NCBI GenBank assembly: GCA_000507305.1 | Contig: DF239273.1 | Location: 135,734-199,733, forward strand | Origin: Breviolum minutum Mf 1.05b.01 | Taxonomy: Eukaryota; Sar; Dinophyceae; Suessiales; Symbiodiniaceae | DNA length: 64,000 nt | Direction of reading: 5' to 3' | Part shown: positions 32,474 to 41,587 of the stretch, piece after piece | Layout of the letters: each line of letters starts with the position of its first letter | Numbering within the stretch: position 1 is the stretch's first letter | Position numbers and translations under genes: made by a program | The notes under the pieces: generated by a model | The model's input: the letters and a program-made list of their open reading frames with translations, nothing else | Database searches by the model: none | What the model was told of the DNA's origin: nothing

Positions 32474-32899
32474 GTGGGTGATGCTTTTATACAGAGTCTT
32501 TGGATGTTTTTAGTATTTGGTCGTCATGCAAATCAATGCGTTTTGAAAGATGACTTGGGCTTTTCAAGAGAATCCAAGGGAAGCACTGTAATACAGTGAC
32601 AAGATCAAGTCAGAAATTTGACATGGATTATGGAATAGGCCATGACGTTATCGTTTTTTTGATGCTTCGGTACTTTTCCAGTCACTTGGTGAGACTTGGT
32701 GTTGATATGTACTCGTATTGGCAATGAAGACGGATGGCTATGAGAATGTCCGTGCAGAAGGGTGGAGCATTTTAGTTTCTTTGTTTTTGATGTCTCTATT
32801 ATTTGCTATCCGTGGCGGGTGGATCATGCATGTTTTTTTTCCCTGTCCGTTTTGACCAAGCATGGAAATTAGTAAAGTTAAGCTTTTCTCTGATAGCTG

Positions 32900-33122
32900 G
32901 CCTGCCAGGAAGCATCTCCTGGGCAGAAGGAGGAGGCACTGTTTGTTTCTTCACAACTTGATACAATTGACTGTCAGCAAAGTAGAGGATTTGATTGCAA
33001 TAAAGAGATGTGAGGAGTCTTTGCCACCCATCTCTTTGACCCATGTGCTTGACGGTTGCTGTCTCCAGGCGCTTGAGCAAATCGAGGCTGCCACTTCGAA
33101 AGATGAAGCTGCCACATCCGAG
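32900..33122 (+). CDS. array module 5, altered acceptor
   Basis: Exon A 32900-32935 reads ACQEASPGQKEE, but the usual acceptor TAGCAG is TAGCTG here, so AG is lost at 32898-32899; the upstream AG at 32895-32896 would add one Leu in frame. Exon B 33069-33122 reads ALEQIEAATSKDEAATSE. Confidence 0.75.
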
Positions 33123-33471
33123 GTGGGTGATGCTTTTATACAGAGTCTTTGGATGTTTTTAGTACTTGGTCGTCATGCAAATCAATGCGTTTTGAAAGAT
33201 GCAGGGGGCTTTTCAAGAGAATCCACTGGAAGCACTGTAATACAATGACAAGATCAAGTCAGAAATTTGACATGGATTATGGCGTAGGCCATGACTGTAT
33301 CGTTTATTGGATGATTCAATACTGGTCCTGTCACTGTCACTGATTGTGTTGAAATCTCAATGAGAACGGATGGCTGTGAGAATGTCCATCATGCATGTTT
33401 TTTTCTCCCTCTTGTTCTGACCAAACACGGGCAATTGGGTAATTAGGTGAATTTGTGCTTGTTGATGGCAG

Positions 33472-33692
33472 GTTTGCGAGGAACCATCTTCTCAGCAGAA
33501 GGATGAGGCAGTGGACTTTGTATGACTTTGCGCAACTGACTGTCAGCAAAGTAGGAGATTTGATTGCAATAAACAGAGATGTGAGGAGTCTTTGCCACCC
33601 TCTTTGTGACCCATGTGCTTGACGGTTGCTGTCTCCAGGCGGTTGAGCAAATCGAGGCTGCCACTTCGAAAGATGAAGCTGCCACATCCGAG
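33472..33692 (+). CDS. array module 6 (divergent)
   Basis: Exon A 33472-33507, VCEEPSSQQKDE (GC donor GCAGTG); exon B 33639-33692, same as module 1. Flanking intron sequence is more diverged than in modules 1-5. Confidence 0.78.
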
Positions 33693-33893
33693 GTGGGTGA
33701 TGCTTTTGGGATGACTTTCTCATGATGCATGCATCTGATCTTGAATGAAGACAACACGTAGACACAGTCCAAGACAGTGCCAGATGGCAAGGGCACAGAA
33801 GTCGTACGAACGATGATGTTACATGATAAAGATATATCGATTCAACAAACCAGTATATAATTAGGTTTGATATTGTTTGATGCTTTGTGCCAG

Positions 33894-33950
33894 ATGACGG
33901 CTGATGATGATGATGAAGAAGAAGAAGATGATGGTGGTGAAGATGATTAC
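33894..33950 (+). CDS. acidic exon
   Basis: Nineteen codons, phase 0, MTADDDDEEEEDDGGEDDY, from TTTGTGCCAG to donor GTTGAT. Follows the array and continues its acidic trend. Confidence 0.6.
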
Positions 33951-34006
33951 GTTGATGATGATGATGATGATTGGTTGATGTTGATGTTGATGTTGAGGAT
34001 GATTAG

Positions 34007-34093
34007 GATGATGAGGATGGCGAAGGTAAGGAGGAGGAGGACGGCGGAGACGGCGACGACGACAACTACGACGATGCCGCTGCCGCTGCTGAC
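34007..34093 (+). CDS. acidic exon
   Basis: Twenty-nine codons, phase 0: starts DDEDGEGKEEEDGGDGDDD, ends in an Ala run before donor GTATGA. Acceptor GATGATTAG. With the previous exon it makes a strongly anionic segment, as in histone- or Ca-binding chaperone tails (inference only). Confidence 0.6.
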
Positions 34094-34155
34094 GTATGAT
34101 GCCGATTGATGTCCCAATGTTGACAGTGCCATGTGTGGAATAGCTTCTACATGGA

Positions 34156-34256
34156 TGTTTCCGAAACTAGTGCTACCCCCCAAATCATCCATTTTAATAG
34201 GGTTTTCCAGTAATAAACCATCCATTTTGGGTTTTTTCCTATTTTTTGGAAACACG
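34156..34256. repeat. foldback element, family C, copy 2
   Basis: TGTTTCCGAAAC at the left and TTTTTTGGAAACACG at the right; the internal CATCCATTTTAATAGGG and CCATCCATTTTGGG are as in 18438-18544. Confidence 0.8.
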
Positions 34257-34428
34257 TAAAATAGACGAATTTCCGTGGCTTAAAAGCCTGCCGCCTTTTG
34301 CACCTGGCATGGCCCTGAAAAATCCATCCCAGCGGGTCAGAGGTGGGAAAACATGGATTTCAGGACTGATTGACTTAGGCATGATAAAGACTACTGGTTG
34401 TATCATGCCCAGTTATGAGCAGTTATGA
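34257..34428 (+). CDS. candidate exon following the foldback
   Basis: Starts at the end of the family C element: KIDEFPWLKSLPPFAPGMAL, then KNPSQRVRGGKTWISG. Protein-like; the donor is not defined. If real, the element would sit at the intron end. Confidence 0.45.
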
Positions 34429-34562
34429 TTATATATATAGGATGATATGGTGTGAGCAGTTATAGATATATATATATATATATCTATATATATGCGTCAG
34501 GTATGGTCCAGTGTAGGAAATTCAACTGGCAGAGTTGAAAAAAGTGCACCAACCTGATGTAG

Positions 34563-34613
34563 GTCCAAGATGCAACACCCGACATCCTGAAGGATAAAGC
34601 TGTCAACGTGGAG
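34563..34613 (+). CDS. exon, charged helix
   Basis: Seventeen codons, phase 0, VQDATPDILKDKAVNVE, between CTGATGTAG and the GC donor GCAAAT. Confidence 0.6.
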
Positions 34614-34774
34614 GCAAATAACGGGGTTGGGCATTGAAGGCCATGGTGATAAACCCTTGTGGTGTTTCATCTCGAGCATTGATTGGGAGAGATTACCGAC
34701 CTTTCAACTTTTAGGTCCTTAAGTATCACACTTCCCAGCTCACCTAGTAGATCGACTTGAATGTTTCGTTGCGA

Positions 34775-34894
34775 ATGGCAGAAGAATCAATGATTGTGGA
34801 AGTGAAAGAGTTGTTGGACGCCTTCCTGCAAGAGTTGAAGTGTGCATTCACTGACACGGTCATGCTAGGCAGATCGCACATCCAGAGGAGGAAA
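34775..34894 (+). CDS. exon
   Basis: MAEESMIVEVKELLDAFLQE, then CAFTDTVMLGRSHIQRRK, ending at the strong donor GTATGT. The ATG need not be the start; an in-exon acceptor (ATGGCAG) is possible. Confidence 0.6.
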
Positions 34895-35430
34895 GTATGT
34901 AAAGACATGCAGATACCAAGCAATATATATATATAACAAAAGTTTGCCGTAATGATATTGTGAACGCCCTGGACCTTGGCTGGGCAGCATGTTGTACTCT
35001 TCGTGCTTCTTGGGGCCTCAGGTCATGGATCAGACTACTCTTCCACACGTGACTCCATGACCTGTTCCAGTTACCACCTGGAGAGGTGCCTTGTGTTGAT
35101 ACAATAAGGTTTATTTGGGAACCCGCAGATGTACCCAAAATATCCCAATGTCCATTGGAAGATTGATACAATTGGTATTAGATAAGTGCACTTTTGGAAT
35201 TTTGGCCCTTTGAATTGAGGTCTTTGGTTCCACCAGTTGTACATTGATGCGTACTTTCTTTCAGAAAATTTGAGAAATACTGTATGATTTGACATTTGAT
35301 ATGATAAATTTGTTTATACCAGACAAACCTACATGAAGGTACATGATGTTGAGTGTTTTTTTTTTCGCGTGATCTTTCTATTCTCTTGGACCCCGAACTT
35401 CCAGATTTCGACCGATTTGCTTTGTTTCAG

Positions 35431-35528
35431 GGATGTCAATCATTGCCTCTGGGTGCGCCAAGATGGCCATGAACAGCATTCCCAGTGCCATGATCAAAAC
35501 TTCGCGGCAGCTGTACTTCGATTTTTGA
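35431..35528 (+). CDS. exon, amphipathic
   Basis: After GCTTTGTTTCAG: MSIIASGCAKMAMNSIPSAM, then IKTSRQLYF. The frame closes at TGA 35526-35528, but a splice near 35520 is likely. Confidence 0.55.
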
Positions 35529-35591
35529 TTGTCATGCCTTCGTTTTGCTACCCTCCGTTAGCAACAAGTGATGGCATGTGATGGCTTTTAG

Positions 35592-35639
35592 GTACAAGGT
35601 GTGCTTCGGTGTGCTAGGGAGACTCTGACCGTATCATCC
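35592..35639 (+). CDS. exon
   Basis: Sixteen codons, phase 0, VQGVLRCARETLTVSS, between GGCTTTTAG and the strong donor GTAAGA. Open beyond the donor for 37 more codons. Confidence 0.6.
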
Positions 35640-36030
35640 GTAAGAAATCCTGCTTGCAAATGGAGTGTGGGTTCAGTTCCTTCGATAGGCTTGTCATCAC
35701 ATGCTTTGATGGAGTTGCTTTGGTTGATTCTGATTGTGCTGGGCCGGGTTTGATCCAAGACTAAGACGGCAAGACCCGGGGAATTTCAAACCTTCGAAGA
35801 AAAAGGCAGTTGGAATAAGAAATCAATGAACCACTGTGAAGATCTACAAATGCAGAGGTTGAAAATGCCATGAAAATGATTCGCATTGCTTTGATTCTAT
35901 AGACTATAGTGATAGGTGCAGTATATAGCACTATATGAATCTATCTATATGATACAGTCAAATATGAAACTGTATGGTGTTTTTCTACCACAACAGGCAG
36001 CAAATACATAAATCATACCTTGACTCATAG

Positions 36031-36213
36031 AACTGCCCTGGGAGCCCGATGTGGGCCACAAAGCCGGGAGATGATGCACCGTGGAGTAGGAGCAGGCGCT
36101 GGAAACTCATCAGATGCACTTTCCAGGGTGATGCTTACTTGGATGTGCTCAGTATCAACATAACTCAAGATGACATGATTGAAGTGGGGAGTGATCGCTT
36201 TGTTACTCCCTGA
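36031..36213 (+). CDS. exon, possibly terminal
   Basis: From GACTCATAG: starts NCPGSPMWATKPGDDAPW, continues GDAYLDVLSINITQDDMIE, then to TGA at 36211-36213. It may instead leave at the GT after Glu (36184) and join LVDDAAK at 36285 in frame. Confidence 0.6.
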   Translation, partial: NCPGSPMWATKPGDDAPWSRSRRWKLIRCTFQGDAYLDVLSINITQDDMIEVGSDRFVTP

Positions 36214-36284
36214 TCCCACTCATAGGAGCCGATTCCCCCATGATTCCTCATCATCTGCCAGCAGCCATGACGAGGCGGAGTCAG

Positions 36285-36413
36285 CTGGTGGATGATGCTG
36301 CAAAGGCAACCAGTACGGGTGCCGTCGCCAAGAGTGCTTCCAATGACGCCTTGAATGCGGCCAGTGCCAAGCAGGGGGCTATTGCGTCTATCTCGCTGCT
36401 CGGTTTATGCTGA
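36285..36413 (+). CDS. terminal exon, Ala-rich
   Basis: After GGCGGAGTCAG: LVDDAAKATSTGAVAKSASN, then a short hydrophobic end GAIASISLLGLC and TGA. Likely 3' end of the coiled-coil/acidic gene. Confidence 0.55.
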   Translation: MVDDAAKATSTGAVAKSASNDALNAASAKQGAIASISLLGLC

Positions 36414-36767
36414 GTGACGTATATCAAATGATATCACATAGTTATCACAGACAAACACGTTTTTTTTTTTAAATGTATTTTTCTAGTTTTGTTTCTGTTT
36501 CTTCTGGTTCCCTCACTTCCCCGTCCAATCATTCTTTTCTTTCTCTTCCGATTCAAAATCTCACGTAGTTCGCTTGCCTTTGCATAACGGTTATATAAGA
36601 CAACCGGTGGGATGGAATGAAATGTGAGCGCCCCCCCAAAAAGAAATATAACTTATTGCGCATGCGCATATTACACGTACAGATACGACACCACTGCATT
36701 TGCACATGGAATAGAATCATACAACACGATGCTGGGTACTTTCTCGTCTCATCCTGTGTGCCCCCAG
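36414..36767. other. likely intergenic
   Basis: T-rich sequence (TTTTTTTTTT near 36461), no exon. A plausible spacer after the gene ending at 36413. Confidence 0.35.
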
Positions 36768-36848
36768 TGTCTTCTGAGGGTTGAAGACTTGATGACATTG
36801 CCTGTCGTCATAAATCAGCATGTGGCAACTATGTCCTTGATGTTGTAG
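36768..36848 (+). CDS. candidate terminal exon
   Basis: After GTGTGCCCCCAG, phase 0: CLLRVEDLMTLPVVINQHVA, then TMSLML and TAG. Confidence 0.4.
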   Translation, partial: CLLRVEDLMTLPVVINQHVATMSLML

Positions 36849-36881
36849 AGAAGTGTATGCTGTTTTTATTGAGCCTGATAG

Positions 36882-37091
36882 ATGCTGATTTCTAGCATCC
36901 CTTTTTGGGCCAAAAAAACCGTGACGCCGATGCTGACCTTGGATCTCGTTCCCATGCAACAAGCATACGAAAGCATGCATTTCAAAAGCAAAGGTAGCCT
37001 GGTAGTAGTTATTCCTTTGATAATATTTCCATCAACAAAAGCCTTGTTAAGACCTGGTGACTTGGCTTTCACCATGTTTCTTACTGATTGA
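36882..37091 (+). CDS. candidate ORF
   Basis: Open frame with KKTVTPMLTLDLVPMQQAYE in its middle and hydrophobic ends. Exon limits unresolved; weak. Confidence 0.25.
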   Translation: MLISSIPFWAKKTVTPMLTLDLVPMQQAYESMHFKSKGSLVVVIPLIIFPSTKALLRPGDLAFTMFLTD

Positions 37092-37483
37092 CTTTCTAGT
37101 TGGTTTTCCACAGTGTGTGTGTGCATTGTTTTGTTAAGATTTGCTGATCTAAAGATGTAAAGATGGATGTGCTGAATAAGCCGCGCCCGTGGTGATTTGC
37201 TTTTTGTGGCGTTAGTTTTGGCGATGATCTGAGATTCGGTTTTCCTGCGTGCCCACAGTAATCACATGAGTTTTGCGCCCGCGGCGTGAGTTAAGTCTAC
37301 AACCAAGTAGCCTGTTATGTCATGTTATGTCGGTTTATGAAGGCTTATGATCGCCTATATGAAATACCACTCAGACCTGAGGAAGATGGGTTTGAGGTGA
37401 AAAATGAAACGATTTGAGGATGCAGGGGCTTGTTTGGTGCAGGGGACTTCAAGAACTAATATCAACAAACTACAATTTTTCAG

Positions 37484-37819
37484 CCTCCCCCTCCCCCCAA
37501 AAATGGGGACAAACATGGGTGTGTCATCCATGGAAACCAGGGCGATTTCCTCAGCTGCAACGCTAAGGAAATCCAAATCTTCAGCTGTTCCCAGTGCTCC
37601 CCTCCCTGCACCTTGGCATCGCAGTGCTCCACTCCCTGCGCCTCCAACGGCACCGTGGCAGAAACCGGCCGCGTTACCGGCACCTCCCAAGACACAGTGG
37701 CCCGGAGTGACGACCACACCGCCCTTAGCCACTTGCCGGGGATGAGTGAAGGCCAATGTTTTAGTGAAGGCCATCAGGATGTTGATATTGAGGTGGGAGA
37801 TGTTCTGTTGAGCTTTTAG
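37484..37819 (+). CDS. candidate exon with two long competing frames
   Basis: After CAATTTTTCAG, phase 0 is open for 111 codons: a Cys-rich part (SCSQCSPPCTLASQCSTPC) and an acidic end (HQDVDIEVGDVLLSF). The +1 frame is also open (37404-37745), with Pro repeats APLPAPWHRSAPLPAPP. The exon is near-certain by composition; the frame is not. Confidence 0.55.
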   Translation, partial: PPPPPKNGDKHGCVIHGNQGDFLSCNAKEIQIFSCSQCSPPCTLASQCSTPCASNGTVAETGRVTGTSQDTVARSDDHTALSHLPGMSEGQCFSEGHQDVDIEVGDVLLSF

Positions 37820-37979
37820 AGTTAATTTTTGGTAAAGGATGGCAAAGGGACGAAAAATTATTTTTTTTCTTCTTATTGTTTTTCTTTGGTGCCAAGAATG
37901 TGACATTTCACCATATTCAGCAAGGCTTTTTCATTCTTTCCCATATTCGTCGTGGAGTTTTCAGCTGTTTTGTGCCCAG

Positions 37980-38093
37980 GTTGACCGGGGTGGCATGTTG
38001 GGGACAAGTGCGATGCACACCGCCACTGTGGCAAAAAGCCTGGCGGTGCCTTTTGCAAGTCCTGTGACCATTGGTGACTCAGATTTGATGTGA
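37980..38093 (+). CDS. candidate exon
   Basis: VDRGGMLGTSAMHTATVAKS, then LAVPFASPVTIGDSD. Acceptor TTTTGTGCCCAG. An open frame upstream (MAKGRKIIFFLLIVFLW) mimics a signal peptide but is a T-rich intron end. Confidence 0.5.
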   Translation, partial: VDRGGMLGTSAMHTATVAKSLAVPFASPVTIGDSDLM

Positions 38094-38280
38094 TTTTATC
38101 CCTTGGAGATTTCGGAAGATTATATGTTTCTGGGAACCAACATATCCCCTACCAAGGTACTGTTGAAAATTATTTTCCTTTCTCCGGGGTGGGATATGTT
38201 AGTTCCCTGGAGCATAGATTTTACGTTATTTTTGGGTTTTTGGGTTCCCTGACAGTGGACGGTTGAGACACGGACCACAG

Positions 38281-38428
38281 GTCGTCCCCCTCGAACCCAG
38301 GCGAATATCGGAGCAGGCTGGTAGCCATCTACTCTGTCCACAATCCCGGCAATGTCGCAAAAGTGGACTACTTGCTGAGCAAATACAAGGACCAAGAGAA
38401 TCTTTTGTACACCAGTCTCCTGCCACTG
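38281..38428 (+). CDS. exon with IYxxHNPxxxxxVDxLLxKYKxxE motif
   Basis: The frame contains YRSRLVAIYSVHNPGNVAKV followed by DYLLSKYKDQENLLYTSLL. This IYxxHNP...LLxKYxGxExxLY module recurs in many protist proteins (from memory, no search). Acceptor ACCACAG; donor probably GTTTCA. Confidence 0.7.
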
Positions 38429-38600
38429 GTTTCAGTGTTTTTCCGTTTTTTTAACCATTCACCTTTGGATATTTTGAGTTGGTAGCCTTTTACAAGACAT
38501 ATTGGCTGCCTGCCATAGGGAATGAGAGCCTTCAAAGACATTGGATCCGATGATTCGCATCAGATCCTAGCAGTTGTCACTTGTTTTCGCTGACGCCCAG

Positions 38601-38698
38601 GTGTTTGTTCCAAGTATAACATCCCAAAGTCCTGGGATGGCCGACAGCCGTTGACTCCTATGGCCGACGACCAGAAGGGAACTGCATCTCCAGTATGA
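38601..38698 (+). CDS. terminal exon following the HNP/KYK module
   Basis: VCSKYNIPKSWDGRQPLTPM, then ADDQKGTASPV and TGA. xKYxI after LYxxL is the usual end of the module, which ties this exon to 38281-38428. Confidence 0.65.
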
Positions 38699-38948
38699 GC
38701 CCTCAGATTTCCTTAAGGGAAGGTCACAATGTGATGACGGATTGACGGATTGAAGGACATTACATCAGAATTTCAAGTTCAAGCATATTAAACATGCATA
38801 CTTTGTGCATCTTATACATATTCTTCTCTTTTCTAGATTCTAAATTTTTCCATTTTTTCCTATAGTAAAGCAAACATGAAAACATGTAGTGTTTCAAGAT
38901 GTTGTCCTTAACCTGCTCATCCATGAGCCCGACATATCTTAACGGCAG

Positions 38949-39013
38949 GTGGGAACAGATGTTGCACCTTGGGAGACGTTGAAGGCGCCCAACTCTACCA
39001 AAGCTGAAGGCAG
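38949..39013 (+). CDS. candidate exon
   Basis: VGTDVAPWETLKAPNSTKAE, then G; acceptor AACGGCAG; possible GA donor (GAGATT). Confidence 0.5.
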
Positions 39014-39175
39014 GAGATTTCAGAGGGCAATCATGGGCAAGCATTGAAAGATTGGAAACAACCAGTCGCCTTGGCAGAGTTTTCCCTGAAGATTTGTTGG
39101 TATCTTCAGGTGAAGGGAGCCAGCCTCCATGGGCCAGAGAGGTATGGACCCCTTACAAACAACCCTGCCAAGCAG

Positions 39176-39272
39176 CGTTTCCCCCTGATGCCTTGACTGA
39201 GGTCAAACGGAAAGGCGATGAGGGCAAGGCGGGAGTTCGGCGGCAATCTGACACTGGGGGTAACGACTGGAG
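39176..39272 (+). CDS. candidate exon, charged
   Basis: FPPDALTEVKRKGDEGKAGV, then RRQSDTGGNDW, between GCCAAGCAG and donor GTAGGC. Confidence 0.6.
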
Positions 39273-39508
39273 GTAGGCATGGAACATCTCTTACCAACCT
39301 TTGAATGCCGCTGTTATTTTTGGAGGATGAATAATCAGTTGAAATGCAAGAGCTCGGCCATTCATAGTGAAGTGGCCAGGACTACATCAATGAATGCATT
39401 GAAGATATTTTTGTGGCACCTGATCCTTAGGATTTTTTATTCTCCACAGTTCGAAGAATAGAAAGGGAAAAAAACTGGAAGTCATTGACTTGCTCACTTA
39501 AACTCCAG

Positions 39509-39607
39509 GACGCCGGAGCTTCCAATGAGGCGCACCTGGAATGTCAGATTTGGCTGATGTTGCTCAGTGAACCCACTACTGAAATGAAAGACCTCATCTT
39601 GAGCTGA
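39509..39607 (+). CDS. candidate exon
   Basis: After AACTCCAG: DAGASNEAHLECQIWLMLLS, then EPTTEMKDLILS and TGA. Confidence 0.5.
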   Translation, partial: DAGASNEAHLECQIWLMLLSEPTTEMKDLILS

Positions 39608-39654
39608 AAAGATCATAAGTTGTGAGGATGGGTGCCATATTTGTTGCAAAAAAG

Positions 39655-39711
39655 GTGGAAGAACTGGAAGCGATCAGTGAAGCACTGGCCGCCTTGCAAA
39701 CCCTCACAGAG
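39655..39711 (+). CDS. candidate exon, coiled-coil helix
   Basis: Nineteen codons, phase 0, VEELEAISEALAALQTLTE, between CAAAAAAG and donor GTTGGG. Confidence 0.6.
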
Positions 39712-39895
39712 GTTGGGGTTTTAGGGTGGCTGCCTAACAGCGCGAAAATGAAAGATTGCAACAGGAGATGTGCCACAGATCACATTCTGGCACCAAAAAA
39801 TGACAAGCAGATTCAACAGTTCCTACAGCTGCATCATCAGCATAACGAGCTGAGTGAAACGATGTTTTGAAAGATTCATTGAGCCCTTCACCCAG

Positions 39896-39961
39896 GACAT
39901 GGATGACCGCAGTGTCCCATCCAAGCCCTTAAAACCTCCAGCTGCAGTGCCATCGGCAAAG
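39896..39961 (+). CDS. candidate exon, Pro-rich
   Basis: Twenty-two codons, phase 0: starts DMDDRSVPSKPLKPPAAVP, ends at K before GTGCAG. Acceptor TTCACCCAG. Confidence 0.6.
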
Positions 39962-40311
39962 GTGCAGGGGATTTTTTTTTACAAAACTCAACTGCCAGCT
40001 TTAGCATGAAGTCTTTTTTTGGTTGATGCTTTTTCATGAATTTTTGGTGAAGGGCATGGCAGTCATTGACTACTTCCTGGTTGGATCCAAGCACCTTGGT
40101 TCCAGCCTTTTCAAAATGGGTTGTTTAAGGTGGATCAGGGAAGGGGCACAAAGCCTCGGATTTTTTTGAGGTTAAGCTTGGTGAACTATAGGATCCTTGG
40201 CCCCTGATGATGTTTCATAGCTTTGTTGTGTGTAAGTAGTTGGAGATGCCATGAAGAGGTATATAATTTTTTCTTACCCAACTAACTCGTTGAACTTGAA
40301 ACCCTTTGCAG

Positions 40312-40503
40312 AAGTTGATAGATCCACTTTTGGAATCTGGGGTTGTCGGTTGTGGGTCTTCCATGAGTCATCTGCAACAGGAGCAATTATTTTTTCTCCC
40401 AAAATTGTGGCTAGGAGCCAACAAACATGTCCAAATGCATCAGCATGATCCGAGGACTGACTTCTTCTCAGATGAGGACCGACCAGTAAAAAATCGCGGA
40501 TTT
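40312..40503 (+). CDS. candidate exon
   Basis: After CCTTTGCAG: KLIDPLLESGVVGCGSSMSH, later QHDPRTDFFSDEDRPVKNRG. The frame is open to 40773, far past the likely donor near 40503. Confidence 0.5.
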
Positions 40504-40673
40504 TGCGACGTCAATTTGCGGGCGCAGGGGGGGGATGTTTGCTTTATTTTGGCAGCTCTCAAATCCAACTTGTTGAAATATCATAATAATGTACCAGAAG
40601 TTACCATAAGTTATCCAGATAACATCAGATTTTGCAACCAGGAGACCATGGTCTTACTCTCAGCTTCTTTCAG

Positions 40674-40817
40674 CTTCCTTTGTATCCACACCACTACAGC
40701 AGTGCTTCTTTGTCTTTGTCTCGGGAGTTGGTTGAGGTGGAGGATTTCTTCAAAGATGAGCTTAGTGACTTAGATTCTGAGGAAGAAACACAGGAAGAAC
40801 CAGAGCCACTGGGATAG
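40674..40817 (+). CDS. terminal exon, acidic C-terminus
   Basis: LPLYPHHYSSASLSLSRELV, then EDFFKDELSDLDSEEETQ and a TAG at 40815-40817. Acceptor CTTTCAG. The acidic tail is typical of a true C-terminus. Confidence 0.6.
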   Translation, partial: LPLYPHHYSSASLSLSRELVEVEDFFKDELSDLDSEEETQEEPEPLG

Positions 40818-40990
40818 CAACATTTGTTGTGGAGCCGGGTTTATATAGCAGCTGGCTATTTGATGCTAAGGGTTTATACTTAGTATGACAGCTAGTAACT
40901 TGGAAGGGAGCTAAGGAGAGGTAATAAGTTGGAGAAGAAGATGATCTTGTAATTGTAAGGTACCTGAAGTTGATCAATGCCTTCCTTCAG

Positions 40991-41205
40991 GCAACCAGAG
41001 GAGGATGGGTTACCTGAAGCCAGCACGGTGAACGAGCCGCCCCCAGAGACCGAGACCGCAGACACCGCGGCCGAAGCCGCAGAAGCTCCGACCGCGGAGG
41101 CGGAGGCCGCGCCGCGGATGGTGCGGCGTCCGCCAACGCCACCCAGACCCAGACGGAAGTTGCCAAAGCCGCAGACGGAGGCGGATCTTCTTGCAACACT
41201 ATGGG
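40991..41205 (+). CDS. exon, Ala/Glu/Pro-rich
   Basis: GC-rich exon after CTTCCTTCAG: QPEEDGLPEASTVNEPPPET, an EAAEAPTAEAEAAP stretch, and RRPPTPPRPRRKLPKPQ. Donor GTGATT. Low-complexity, disordered; strong composition contrast with flanks. Confidence 0.65.
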
Positions 41206-41542
41206 GTGATTGTAGTTTATTTTGTGGCAAGTTTTTTGGACAATTAATGATGCCAAGTTCCAGAGTCAAAACATGAGGTCAGAAACTGCGGCGAGTCGGA
41301 GTTTGATATGGTTTGTAACAAAAAATTAATGTTGTTGTGGACGTGCAAGGTGGTAGATTTACCACAGTCATAGCAGGACAAACCTAAGCATACAAAACGA
41401 GTTTCTCATAGTACTCGTCATTACATTTGCATACATTTTGCAATCATTTTGCATGTTTCAATAATTTTGTTAATATAAGTAGCCCAGACTGCTGGAGTAT
41501 CTTCCTGGGGTATGTTTTTTGGTGAGATATTTTGCCTGCCAG

Positions 41543-41587
41543 GCTGATACTGCTCCAGCCACTGATCCTAGACGTGCGGCTTCCTAG
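41543..41587 (+). CDS. candidate small terminal exon
   Basis: ADTAPATDPRRAAS and TAG after TTGCCTGCCAG. Composition matches the previous exon. Confidence 0.4.
   Translation, partial: ADTAPATDPRRAAS

Larger units (their letters stand above)
29442..33692 (+). repeat. seven-copy tandem exon-pair array
   Basis: Seven copies of a unit holding exon A (36 bp), an intron of about 133 bp (231 bp in the first copy) and exon B (54 bp). Exon B starts are at 29706, 30524, 31156, 31787, 32420, 33069 and 33639, i.e. spacings 818, 632, 631, 633, 649, 570. Copies 1-5 are nearly identical across introns too, so the duplications are recent. Each unit adds 30 residues without shifting frame. Open frames of up to 128 codons spanning the units are intron read-through. 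Confidence 0.93.

Noticed and set aside
30316-33248. Repeated 128-codon plus-strand and 93-codon minus-strand ORFs in the array
   Set aside because: They run through the conserved introns; the splice sites and the 12- and 18-residue exons explain the conservation better.
37839-37910. Signal-peptide-like start MAKGRKIIFFLLIVFLW
   Set aside because: The hydrophobic run comes from a T-rich tract typical of an intron 3' end before the acceptor at 37979.
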